Assembly: GCA_012932865.1 (NCBI GenBank)
Contig: SAXG01000002.1
Location: forward strand, 2,232,001 to 2,296,000
Direction of reading: 5' to 3'
DNA from: Amylostereum areolatum
Taxonomy: Eukaryota; Basidiomycota; Agaricomycetes; Russulales; Stereaceae
Length of the DNA stretch: 64,000 bases
In this document: positions 47,221 through 58,047 of the stretch, piece after piece
How the letters are laid out: the number at the start of each line of letters is the position of its first letter
How positions within the stretch are numbered: the stretch's first letter is position 1
Position numbers and translations under genes: made by a program
The notes under the pieces: model-generated
Databases searched by the model: none
What the model saw: the letters and a program-made list of their open reading frames with translations, nothing else
Told to the model about the DNA's origin: nothing

Positions 47221-47899
47221 TTCCAGGGGGGGGTTATCAGACTCAAAAAATGGGCGATAAACTCGCATCAGCCACGCGGCACGCCTTGTGGGGCTATCAG
47301 GGGTGATAAGGTCGCGCAAGAAATCAAAGAAAATGTTTATTTTGTTACTTTATCAGGAGTCTCTCCGGCGGCCTGCTTACTTGATGTCCAAGTGCTGAGA
47401 TGTCCAAGTCCGAGATCCGAGATTACAAGCAAGCGGTAGAGAAGGCTCCAAGTCCAGTGGCTCCGAGTGGGGCGTCCTAAGATTTCATAGCTATGAGTGG
47501 GGCAAAAAGACGCCAACCGAGTTTTGAATTATGTTTGAACCACGGGTGTCTGACTCTGGCAGCCAGGCTGTCTGTGAGTCCCGCGGCCGCTATGTAGCTC
47601 ATTTCCTTCTCGTCTTCACTCAAGTAAATGGGCTTCTGATACATATATACATGTTTATACATATAATCTGTATGCTACTCAAATTTCTTTCGTAGAGAGG
47701 CTATATAAGTCGCCAGTTGGTGGCGGGAACCACTGGCCCAAAGCGCAATTCGACTTCGCAGATTTTTCTCGCCGTCGGACCGGCGGTTCTGTCTTGCACG
47801 TGCACTGCATATCAGAGGTGATGTCATCGAATCACCAATTATTACCTTCACGGCGCCACCTTGCAGCCACTTGCCAGCGGCTGATCATGGGCTGAGCGC

Positions 47900-48110
47900 T
47901 GAGCACTTATACCAGAACGACTGTCTTCTGGTAAGGTCTGCGACGGGAGACTAGGCTGAGCACCACTCACGAGTTCAGATAAGCCGTCTGAAACCGTCAG
48001 CTGTCGTCAGATTTCCGTAAGGTGCTGATCAGCTAAATCCGGTTTTTCCGACACAAGGATGCCCTTGTGTCCCGGGACCCATGCCACTTCAACCACCAGC
48101 GTCTCCGAGG
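47900..48110 (-). pseudogene. Second LINE RNase H scrap
   Basis: The minus strand near 48040-48100 reads VVEVAWVPGHKGI, the WVPGHKGI motif with the catalytic His region of LINE RNase H. Just beyond, 47905-47940 holds an inverse copy of CCAGAAGACAGTCGTTCTG also found at 46886 and 20534. Heavily decayed. Confidence 0.5.
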
Positions 48111-49026
48111 CATTGAGGAGGGTGTCGACGTGTCGGCGGAACATAATGGATGCGGATTGTGCGGGATGGTCACATGTCGCCGCCTGGATCGAAGATATCT
48201 AATCCACCATCGTGTTTTTCTGAGGATTGTAACAACATACGTCCATTACAATACTGTCAATACAACGCTGCGCGACGTCGTCGCGACGTACACTACATCT
48301 TCTATTTTGATCTGCGTCATGAAGTAGTGCGACAAGTGGCAGTTGATCACGGCACGATGCGGCACTAGAGGGGGCCGGGGGACCGGCGGTGCTCGAAGAA
48401 GCGGCGGAAAGGAGTCTGAGGTATCTCTCAAAAAAAGCGCTAAAGACGACGGGTCGAAATTCAGCGGTTGTTCATTTCGCTCGGCAGTTGTGGTACTGCT
48501 GGACGTATTTCTGCAGCAAGATGCGCTGGTCTTGGGAGGACCAAGCCATCGTCGGGGTAGATGGAGGTGCCAGTGTTACAAGCGCAGGAGTGGGGGCAAG
48601 CAAGCGCACTTGTGCTTTCAAGTTCTGCCACTCCCGTCTATTTTACGCTTATACTGACAGATATCTCCTTTGTAGTCGCCGTCCCTCAGGTCAAAACTTG
48701 ACGCATTTTTCAGGCCGGGACAACATTGTCAGGGCTAGCAAAGACCAATGATGGTAGGCCATATTCTGGATTTGACCCCCAGAGAACTTTCTAACCTGTG
48801 GCTGATTCGCATGCTTCTCTTCAACTGTGATGTAAGAAGCCTCGCGTCTTATGTTCTGCGTGTTCGCATTCTGTCCTTTTTTGCTGCCAGATAACGTACT
48901 CTTTCACTCCCCGTCAGACAGTATATAGTTCGGGGTCTCCGGCGCAGAAACACCTCGCCACCGCGCGTCTCCTCCCCCCCTCTCTGTTCTATTCAATCTT
49001 CCCCCACCTCCAGTCCACTGCTCGCG
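48111..49026. other. Gene-free stretch upstream of an RNase H1-N gene
   Basis: Only short motif-less open frames. The last 100 bases have a pyrimidine-rich core-promoter look, with TATATAG at about 48921 located about 100 bp before the ATG at 49027. Confidence 0.4.
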
Positions 49027-49343
49027 ATGGCCGCCCCCAACCCCGAGGATCCCCGTAGGTTCTCGCTGTCGCTTTATCTGCCCCGCTCTAACGCCTTCAC
49101 GCAGCTGTCGTAGAACCCAATGACATTCCCGTCTACGTCGTGTTCCATGGTCACCACCCTGGCATCTTCGCAGAATGGTAATCTCTCTCCTGTGATGTAC
49201 ATATCGAAACTAACGATGCGCGTTTACTTAGGGCCGCTGCTCATGCAGCTATCCACGGCGTGTCGGGCGCGATCTGTCGCCGATACAGCAGCGTAACAGA
49301 GGCATTGGCGGCGTGGAATTCCTACTTGAACACTGGCTCCTAA
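49027..49343 (+). CDS. RNase H1-N / viroplasmin-like domain protein, cut short by a transposon
   Basis: ATG at 49027; exons 49027-49054, 49105-49177, 49232-49343, all splicing in phase, 70 aa. The domain reads VYVVFHGHHPGIFAEW, AHAAIHGVSGAICRRYSS, TEALAAWNSYL, matching the RNA/DNA-hybrid-binding fold found at the N-terminus of RNase H1 (Y-V-V-x-x-G-x-x-P-G-I, then G-x-x-G...S...A..AW). The stop TAA at 49341 lies in the end of a hAT-like element (GGCTCCTAACCAG), so the natural C-terminus is lost. A TATA-like TATATAG is at 48921. Confidence 0.75.
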
Positions 49344-49570
49344 CCAGCTGTCCAGGAGTTTGTCACTATTCCTGGTCTCGAAGAACCAGGTCTTGTCGGG
49401 CGTCAGAAATGTGAAATCGACCCCGGGCCGCCTCGCCGTTTATGATCAAGCTCCCTTCCGCACTACCCATACTTATGTAACTCTCGACGCGCGCATTTCG
49501 TCTTTTAACCATAATGTCTTTGCGCATCCCTCCGCCTGCCCTTGTAAATGTGGGAGATCACCCGGATCCT
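49335..49570. mobile_element. hAT-like element fragment
   Basis: GGCTCCTAACCAG followed by TCCTGGTCTCGAAGAACCAG.. to GATCACCCGG matches 33497-33510 and 33549-33775; the segment GCCTTGCGCGTTTTGTCGCT is missing. Inserted at the end of the RNase H1-N gene. Confidence 0.7.
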
Positions 49571-50329
49571 CATCTCCTTTGAGACATCAAACTACTAATT
49601 GAATCCCATCCGAGACAAAAATCACGTGAGACGCGAGACAAGACAAAGAGACAACCTGATTGGCTGACGGGTCGTTCCGCGAGCTGATGATGTCAATGTC
49701 ATCGCCGTCTCAACCACCTTCCTTGAATCCTTCAACCATCCTCAACCGTCCCATCCGACGTCCGTTAGGCCGTATAATGGACAAGAAAAAAGGACACCCA
49801 TTAGATAATGGGCTTGCCATGCTCTGACAATGCAAGGGAAGCCCGGGCCACGGCCACTGGCAAGCATTGTGTAAGCGCCGTTGGGTGGCGAAAGAGGGTC
49901 AAAGGACCAGAGTGGTTCCCGTACTGGTGCGCTTTTGCCCATCTTTTCGTCCGCACACACTCATGGAGCGCCAGACACCGCGCTCACTGCTCAGGCTGTC
50001 AGGACCCACCAAATGGCCATCTGTGTCAATTTGAAGGGTAGGTGGCATGCGTAAATTCAGACTCATGCAGTGCGTGGTCATTGGTATCGCATCTCTGGTA
50101 TGTCTGATGTCCTTGCCATCACATTCTTGAATACGAATGCATCATTGACAGATCTCTATTTGTAAACAACGCGAAGCCACAAACAGGTTTCCGACCGCGA
50201 CTCGGAGTCAGGCTGGAAGCTGTCAATGTTCCGCTCAATAGTTGGCACGTACATCACAGTGGTATCGGTGCTGAATGGATGCTCCTCATGCTCGGCTTTA
50301 AGCTATGGCGGCCCATTTAGCGCAAAAAT
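49571..50329. other. Gene-free stretch
   Basis: No supported gene; nothing recognised other than short chance frames. Confidence 0.4.
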
Positions 50330-50445
50330 AAATGCCCCCGTTAGAGGACTAAGTCCCCCCGTTAGGGAGCTAAGTCCCCCGTTGGAAGGTGTGAGGTGCC
50401 CCGTTAGAAGCTAAGTACCCCCGTTAGAGAGTCCCGGGGGTCGAC
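50330..50445. repeat. About 21 bp tandem repeat, five units (CCCCCGTTAG...)
   Basis: CCCCGTTAG or close variants start units at about 50335, 50355, 50378, 50399 and 50419, followed by GA..CTAAGT in most. Unit lengths vary from 20 to 23 bp. Confidence 0.75.
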
Positions 50446-50543
50446 GCGCCCCTTCGCGCCCCCGAGTGAAAGTCATCTTGCTCAGATCTGTCCGCCGGCA
50501 CTTGGCGGGCCTAGATAATCGGCGCTCTGCGGCTTCCACGTGA

Positions 50544-51552
50544 TGGCTTCGCGTCGTGTCCGGCGCCGTTTTCCAGGGCTTCGAGACTCGCGAAGCTGCC
50601 GAGGAAGCCTGGCTGAAGCTCGACCCGAAGCACTTCTTCGATCCAAACCACCCTACTCGTCCTCTGGCCGTCCCGCCTATGTACCCTATCCCTGGCGTAG
50701 ATGCACGCGTCTCGGCTGGTCAGGGAATCCAAGACAAACCTTCCTCGCCAACGGACGACACTCCGAACGCACTTGACAAGGCGGAAGATATGGTCCAGAA
50801 CGACGACACGGTGAACGGCAGGCGTATCATCTTCGACGTCTGCGACTCCAACAGCACTGACGACAGTTCCTCGATGCCCGACCTAGTGTCTGAGGCGGAC
50901 TTTTTCCCACGAGAGGAATCCGACGGCCTCTCATATGCACAGCAGTTACGAGCACAGATCGCAGCTCCAATGAAGAGAGCTCTTCTCAAGGACTGTGTGG
51001 CTTTTCGTACATCCACTGCCTGTACAATGGCCAATTCGTCTGCTGGTGGGGGTGCAAAAGTCAAAGCGGTGAGTTCGTGTTGGTCTCATAATAGAATCTA
51101 TCCGTGACGGGACTGAATACGACAGGCCCTATTCAAGTCAATGGGCAGCGAAAGCATCGGTTCGGTCGCCACGCCCCCTGTCCCTTTTCAAATCACCGTT
51201 CGTTCGGAAGACGCTGCGTTCTCCCCAACGCCTTCCCGCGCAGGCTCTTCGGAGCCTGTGAACCCTGAGCCTTTGAATCCAAATGGCGACGACGTCCCGG
51301 ATGGCGACAGGTTCTACGCCGTCATTCACGGTCGCTTCGCGGGAATCATACCTGGCCCATTGTAAGATCTAACCAGAACTTTGCGCGCACCCAAGGCTGA
51401 TTTTGTCCACACGTAGCACAAATATTCGCGCTTATATCGTAAGCTATCCGAACGTCTATATTCGCGGCTTCCAGAATGCGATGAGCGCCCAAGTATGGTT
51501 CTCAGTCCACTTCAAGGACCTGTTCTATCTTAGCTGCGGGGAGGATCAGTAA
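50544..51552 (+). CDS. Protein with two RNase H1-N / viroplasmin-like domains, 5' end missing
   Basis: Frame opens at 50544 after a stop with no ATG before the domain, so the start is lost or in an unseen upstream exon. Exons 50544-51068, 51126-51361, 51417-51552 join in phase (about 298 aa). The first domain keeps only its second half, VSGAVFQGFETREAAEEAWL. A disordered acidic linker follows (VCDSNSTDDSSSMPD, AQQLRAQIAAPMKRALL). The second domain is nearly whole: RFYAVIHGRFAGIIPGPF, then IVSYPNVYIRGFQNAMSAQV. The related gene 1.2 kb upstream suggests tandem duplication or one gene split by insertions. Role unknown. Confidence 0.6.
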
Positions 51553-53363
51553 GTTAGAGGGTTACCACTGCCGAGGGATCGCCGGAGGGAAGGGGGGGGA
51601 ATTCGTCTATGAGTTATCACGCACATGGTTGTTATTCTTGTCGACTGCATCAGTAAATCCCTCGAAATATGGGCGCTTCAAATCCGCGCCGGTCAATCCG
51701 GCCTTGCATTGCGGAGTCTCGCGAGGCATTGCGACGCCCTCGCGAGCCCTCGTGATCTTCTGCCAGCTGTCAATGCGTACGCGCATATATAACGATACGG
51801 TACGCAGTGTGTGTATGGCGGCGAGACAGCGCATATAAACGTAAACTACTATCCATGCCCGTGCTGTAACTTACTAAGGCCCGCATGAGTCGATGGCCGC
51901 CGTGTCCTGGTGTCCATGTCCGTAATAAGTGATACAAATAAGAAGCAGGACCCGGGGGTCCCAATCCTACACGAGAGAATAAAAAAGAGGAAAATCCCTG
52001 CTATGCAGCTTCAGCTTCAGTCCCTGGGCAGAGTTATCGGCATGTGCGCGTGGGACCTTAGGGAAATAGGAGCTAGTAAGGACGACGGACTCGGAGACGG
52101 CGTAAACACTGCGAAAACGCGGGACTCGAACGTCCGGGACTCTACATGGCATTCAGAGGGGTGCAAATACCTCCTCGTCGAGCACGCGTTTGTCGGGATT
52201 TTCTCTCCCGGGCTCTTCTTCCAACTCCCCGTCGACGTCTACGCCTTCCTCCCGGTCCTCACCATCTGTATCCACCCAATAACACTCGTCCGGGCCCATT
52301 GCCGTGTTCATCGCTGGTTTGCATCCTACACACCTTTGTCCGCAGAGCTAGTCCAGAGCTTGAAGATAAGATATGTTGCATTGAATCTGGTTAAGGGATG
52401 GGATGTGGATGAAGGGGAGTGAGGGAAATAGAAAAATGACTTCGGCAACTGCGCGACGCGCGTTCAGCACGATCACGTGCACATGCGTCTTTACTCGCCG
52501 TCACGATTGTCGGGGCTTCAAACATCTCTTCCTTCTCGACCACGATCTCTCCGTGTGTCTCCTCCATGTCATCCGCTCCTTCGCCAGGATCTCTCTCTTA
52601 AACCAAACTCCGAATCGTGACCTTACCTTCTTCACACTGTTGCGCATTTTCACAGGTCTGCTCCCTCGCTGTCGGTGCACGAAAGATCCCCCCGCGGCTG
52701 CACACTCTACGACGATCTCGGAGTTATCCGCGTCGGTACGCGGCTAGAAGCAGCAGGACTCGGTAAGAATTTGGATGGACTAGATATGTACGCTACCGCT
52801 CACCAGTCTGCTCACCGAAAACTCATCTCAGTAGGGCCGAGATGAAGAAGAAATGGTATCGCTGTTTATACGGCCGCATCTTTTCTACTGTAGATGGGCT
52901 GGGTGAGTATATCACCCATGCCTCACCATCTACCATTGACGTGGTTGTCGGGAAGGTGAGTATATGCGCGCAGAATTATATATCTACCCGCTCTATACTC
53001 ATATCGCCTTAGATTACCAATACCACCCAGAATGCACGTCCGGAGGACACGGCCAACCTTCGCACGATGACTTCGGCATGTCTACGTTGAGTGAGTTGCC
53101 ACAAGCCAGTCAGGAAATCCCGCTGACGCGCTCCAAGGACGAATGTCGGATAAGCCACCCAGAGTTCAAGTTTCTGCTCCTTGCTCGAGACCTCGTAAGG
53201 ATTTTGACCCTACAGAGTAAGTTCAATGTTGTATTCACACGCGTACACTCGCTGACCTGTGGGCTCGGCGCGGTAGTGGTTTGCTCTTCATATTTCCTCG
53301 CGGTCTAATCTATTTCCTTATTCCGATCAGACTGGCGCCGCACAGGAGCGCGACGACGTCTAG
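51553..53363. other. Stretch without a supported gene
   Basis: Contains intron-like GT..AG segments and short frames. A minus frame near 52180-52320 reads MNTAMGPDECYWVDTDGEDR and continues acidic, which could be an exon. CCTCGCGAG motifs occur at 51712-51750. Nothing identified. Confidence 0.35.
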
Positions 53364-53730
53364 AGGCTGCAGAACGAGCTGAAGACCCAGCGCTCGAAGC
53401 TCGAGCTAGTCATCGCGACTAACCCTGGTGTTATCAACCAGTATGAGCGGCGCAAGGCCGAGGTACAACCCATGCGTCTGTGTGAGGCTGTTTGTCGCGC
53501 TGTACTGACGGGTGCGGAGGGTAGATCGAGACGCTCACAAAGAAGACAAATATACCTGGGAAGATACCGCAGTGGGCACAAAAAGCGAAGGGTGCAATGA
53601 AGGCGAAGGCAGTGGCGACTCGGAGTCGCGACGGTGAAGGTGACAAGGGCGACGGCGAAGGCAACAAAGGCGGCGGCGGCGATGGTGAATGTGATGAGGA
53701 AGGCGGTGGCGCCGCACTAGACTACTAGTG
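53364..53730 (+). pseudogene. SMC5-like fragment
   Basis: RLQNELKTQRSKLELVIATN PGVINQYERRKAE up to a phase-compatible intron at 53463-53524, then IETLTKK, matches the coiled-coil segment of Smc5 that carries the conserved NPGV..QYE.R..EI motif. A stop (53361-53363) sits directly before and similarity ends after about 53545, where sequence becomes Gly/Asp-rich. Only about 40 residues of a protein of more than 1000. Confidence 0.55.
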
Positions 53731-53840
53731 CGTCTCCCCCTTCCCTGCTCTCGTCTGCTGGACGCACCCCGCTAAGCGAGCCTGCGCCAGCCACGCCGCG
53801 TGCGCCTCAGGCAGATCCTCTTCCCGCTCTTCGCGCTCGA

Positions 53841-54170
53841 GCTGGACCTCCCGAGACGTTCTTCGACAACGAGGTACGTGTCCCGCTCCCGCTCCCTTCC
53901 CGCACGCTCTCACCCTCTCTATTCAAACAGACCACGACCTCGGCGGTGATCATGCGCCTGCTGTACCACCCGCCGCAGATCGGCGTCACGGACGATCGCA
54001 GGCTCGGGATCGGCACGCACACGGAGTGAGCGACCCCCCTCAATCGTTCTGCGCCCTTACACGACCTTCGCTGACGAGGCACGCATGCCGTTGCGAGGTG
54101 TGCACCACACCGGGAGTGCGGGCGGACGCTGACGCACGGCGGGCAGTGCTTCACGATACTCCACTGTTGT
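53841..54170 (+). pseudogene. 2-oxoglutarate/Fe(II) oxygenase (isopenicillin-N-synthase-like) fragment
   Basis: AGPPETFFDNE, an intron 53874-53931, then TTTSAVIMRLLYHPPQIGVT and RRLGIGTHTE (53932-54025), and CFTILHCC at about 54144-54170. This is the core of the family around the first iron ligand (GIG-H-T-D/E ... CFTIL). The rest of the jelly-roll, including the second His and the Arg for 2-oxoglutarate, is absent. Lies directly after the SMC5-like fragment. Confidence 0.6.
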
Positions 54171-56897
54171 AGTATTACTTATATAACTAGCATTTAATTA
54201 TCATGATGTCAAACAAGTCTGGCAAGGCCTCGCGAGTCGCACAGAACCTGGCAATACTGGTCGAATCCGGCAATACTGCCCGAATTCGACCATACTGGCC
54301 AAATCGGCAGGTGCGCCGGTGGTGCATGGTCCACGGGTCAGTGCATTGTTGCATTGTCCGTCTCGCGAGGCCTCGCGAGGGCCTCGCGATGCCTGGTGAT
54401 AATTTGAGGGTTTTACTGATGTGGTCTAGTGGACCCTCTTGCAGTCCCGGAGGCTCACCAACGCTCATCCCGCGAATGACGCTATCACGTGAAGGCTAGA
54501 GTTGGTCTGGAGTTCAATGCGTTATTTGTAGTAACAATGGGACGAAGTTGTTTTCCAGTGAATTGATTGAAATCAAGACTTGATGGAACCGTACCTACTT
54601 ACTTATAAGCAGCTAAGATACCATATGATGACATCGCTCGGTACCAGCTGGTTTCTGTAGGCCGTACTCCGCGGCGCTCCTATATGTATCAATACTTATC
54701 CCAATCACAGGTTATGTAGATGTTCGCGACTTCCCTGCTAACAGTACTACTACTTACTTCATACGTACGAGTCGGTGTCTCCACCTGTAGCTTACAGCCT
54801 TACACTCCGCCAAAAGATCAAGGCCATCTAGGGATGACTCCGTCGACGGGATCGCCAGTATATCTCCAAAAGACACACGGAAGTGTCGAGGATGGTCCCG
54901 CTCGTGCGAATACCTTACCCCCGCCTGCCACTGGCACTCCCACACCGGCCGCGACCGGTTCTCTGAAACGCCACCCGACCCTCGACCCAACCTCGACCCC
55001 TCGCTCCCGTTCGCCCTCTCCCATTCTTTTCAGATTAATCGCTGCGTCCATTCGCATCCAGCATCTTCAAGCGCGCGCGGAATTGCGCGTGAATCTTTCT
55101 CAACCCCCACCCGCCATGGTGTCCCAGCACCGACGTTCTGTTCATCGGCAACACTCTGCTGCGCCCACTGTACTTACCTGTTCGTGTATCACGCAACTTG
55201 ACCGCGCCGCTTGGCGGTTCGACGGCCGGTCCGTCTCAGCTCCCAGGAAACTCCCAATCGTACACGAGTCGGGTTTCGAAGGTGGATAGCAAGTGGATAG
55301 GGCAGGGAATTTCTCGTGTAATATGTGTGGCACTCGAGCCTCTGCCTTCGCGATCACAACGCATCCCCCCTCACTTCCAACGCACTCATATTTCACCGGT
55401 CTCGTGACCTTCCCTCGTATTTTCGTCGACGACGCGCAGACGCTGCTCGCATTCCGCGGTCGACGTCGTTATGCCGGAGGAGGGCAGTTACATTGTACAA
55501 CCGACCGTGGAGTGACCCTTTGAGTTACTCCTTGCATTGGGTACGTTGAATTCGTCTCGGTTTTACTTGACTTTGTATTGACCGTTTCTCCTTCCAGCGT
55601 CACGTTTGCTCGGTGTGGGCCTTTGTCCGACCATCCTCGCCCATCCTCGCGAATCGCCACGACACTTTGACATCAATCATCCATTCACAGTTCCGCCGGG
55701 CGTCTCGGTCTCGACACCAACCAGAAGGATGTCTACGCCCTCCTCTCCGTCGTCCGAGTTCATTCCCAGGGTCCACCTCAACTTTCCCGTCCTCGAAGGC
55801 TGGGATATCCTTCGCACTCCCCTTGACAAGGCCAGGGAGCGCATCCAAGTCTTGAGTGTGATCTCCAGGGCCAGGTCGGTGTGTCCTTAAGCTTAAGTAT
55901 TGATGTCTTCCCTCGGTCTTCCCTCGTCCATTGACTTCCGATCGCGCACAATCTTTCCAGGAATATCATTTTTACTATGTGATAGAGAACTATAAGTAGC
56001 GCGTATGGTGTATGGAGTAAGATATAGTCGACTCTAGAATGACTAAAGTCAACGGAAGTCCACAGCATCAAAGCCCTGTCCAGCGTGATGGCCTCGCATT
56101 CGCGTCTTATCCTCCCGCAAAACCACCCTCCAGATCGCTCATGAACGTGACAAATGGAGTCCCAACATGCGAGACACGCCTGGATATCTGTCGTGTATGA
56201 TAGAGGGCGAGGGCGCGAGCACGTCACGGGGCGTCGAGAGCGCAGATGGTGAAGAAAGGGGGGCGCATTGAATTGCTCGAGGGGATTTATGTCGTTGTGC
56301 CCGACACACCTGACAGGCGCAGGTACATCCTCCTGCCATCTGTCCTCACCTTCGCGGTCGGATATCAAGCTTGGACCGCATGACACACCACTCTGGACAG
56401 ACTTCGCAATCAACATTGGCGTCGCGGGAAGGTGCTGCCATCCCTGCGTGCGGGAGACGATGTGCGGGAGCGGGAGGACGGTCTGGATGTGCTGGATGAC
56501 ATGAAGATCAAGTGCATCGTGAACGGAGGAATGCCAGAATGCTGTCTGCATATATATACCATATGTCAGAGCAGAAACGCAAGATATTGAAAAGCAACAC
56601 ACGATATTCATTAAACCTGCCCCAGAGCCCAATGCCCTCCCTGTCCAAACCCCAGAACTTGTCCTTGCATTATTCTGGTCACTGTTGATCAACTGAGGGC
56701 CCAAGAAAGGGCTGCGAGGGCGTTGAAGTTCATCCCGAGGACAGACAAGATATTGTGTAGATGAGAACGGGATGGGAGCTCAGTGCACCAGGACTCTGTA
56801 ATGCACGACTGCGCCACCACTCGGAACCCTCGGCGGTGGCAGCTGCCAGAATGGGCGGGCGGCGCGGCGGTGGCTGTTGTTTACCAATGTCTTGTGC
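54171..56897. other. Long stretch without a supported gene
   Basis: CTCGCGAGG/CCTCGCGAG motifs recur at 54225-54237 and 54361-54395. A plus frame at 55730-55890 (FIPRVHLNFPVLEGWDILRT) and a 308-codon minus frame (55778-56704) are the best candidates; the latter has Cys/His-rich uneven composition and no motif, so I do not call it a gene. Confidence 0.35.
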
Positions 56898-57074
56898 CAG
56901 GCGTCTCTGGGAGGTTCGCGTTCAAAATTTCTCAAACAGGCTCAAAAGGGAAAATCGCGATAAGACAAAGATAAGACAAAGATAACACTGTGATCTACAT
57001 AATCATCAGATCATCTTTCCCCTCCACCCTCATAGTTCAGAGCGAACCTCCCAGAGACGGTGGGTAAGAGCCTG
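56898..57074. mobile_element. MITE, second copy of the 31505-31696 family
   Basis: The right end CCCCTCCACCCTCATAGTTC... to GAGCCTG (57017-57074) is nearly identical to 31640-31696; the left end CAGGCGTCTCTGGGAGGTTC lacks about 11 bp of the terminal repeat. Centre diverged. Confidence 0.75.
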
Positions 57075-57461
57075 GACAGGCCGTAGTCTTAGGCGTGGAC
57101 CATTTCAACTTTGAACCTTTACTGAACGGTCACGTGTTCGGCGCCTGTTCCAGCGCTTCCTACTAGGCGCTTCAGCCAAACCGTGTGAGAAGTTTGAATT
57201 TGACGGTGCGAGATGCTGTGCGCTGAACCGTCGACGACCGTCAACCGATGGTGAACTGTGCTGGTGCCCTTGTTCATCCCACCATCCTTCGTCCTTCTGA
57301 CCGTCCTCCCTCTTCCGACAAGGGGCATGTGATCTTTTAGGGTCTGAGAAAGGGAGTGGACAGGCCGCGATGTGGGGCAGTATGGCCCTCAATTCGACCT
57401 CGGTTCATCAACAAGGCCGAGCGAAATACTTATGATCTCTGTTGATTAGCTATCACATACG

Positions 57462-57618
57462 CAGGCTCCTAACCAGCCGGCCTTGCGCGTTTTGTCGCTA
57501 CTGTCTGAGGGAATTGAACTTGGTGCCGGTCCGGTCATCCGTCCTCAGAAATCACACCAAGTTCAATTCCCTCAGACAGTAGCGACAAAACGCGCAAGGC
57601 CGGCTGGTTAGGAGCCTG
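57462..57618. mobile_element. Palindromic hAT-like MITE, 157 bp, 8 bp target duplication
   Basis: CAGGCTCCTAACCAGCCGGC... and its exact inverse form arms of about 63 bp around a 27-31 bp centre. TCACATAC precedes (57453-57460, with one extra G) and follows (57619-57626) the element, an 8 bp duplication as made by hAT transposases. Ends match 33495 and 49335 elements. Confidence 0.9.
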
Positions 57619-57744
57619 TCACATACATAGATGGCTATGCAACCATCATCGGTTTGGGAAATGTTTTGTTAAAGACGTCTCAACGGCTGACGTATCATCG
57701 CGTCCGCGAAGAGTCCATGGTCTCCGCTCAGGCAGGCGGCTGCA

Positions 57745-57890
57745 CGCCAATCCGTCCGCGGCATTGTCTCCGCGGAGCTGCGTTCGCGCCGTTTGTATCC
57801 GCGGAGCTATGTCCGCGGCGTTCAGCGCGGAGCGCTGCTTCCGCGGGGCAATCTCGGCAAGGCCGTGTCCGCGGAGATATCCGCTGCGCA
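57745..57890. repeat. CCGCGG modular array
   Basis: About nine 13-15 bp units: TCCGCGGCATTGTCT, CCGCGGAGCTGCGTT, CCGCGGAGCTATGT, CCGCGGGGCAATCT and others. Lies 160 bp upstream of the ATG at 58048. Confidence 0.7.
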
Positions 57891-58047
57891 GCCATTCTTT
57901 CCCACGGCCCCACACGTGGGCAACCGCTAAGCTCGACAGATGTCAATCAGTGATGGGGCTGGAAAATTGAACAACTCTGAGGCAGTGCAGTGGCGCTCCT
58001 CTTTTTCCTTGTCACAGTCTTGTTCGTCCTTGTGAGGATTTCCTGAG

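Noticed and set aside
55778..56704. 308-codon minus-strand open frame
   Set aside because: Uneven Cys/His/Trp-rich composition, no domain, no neighbouring exons; likely chance.
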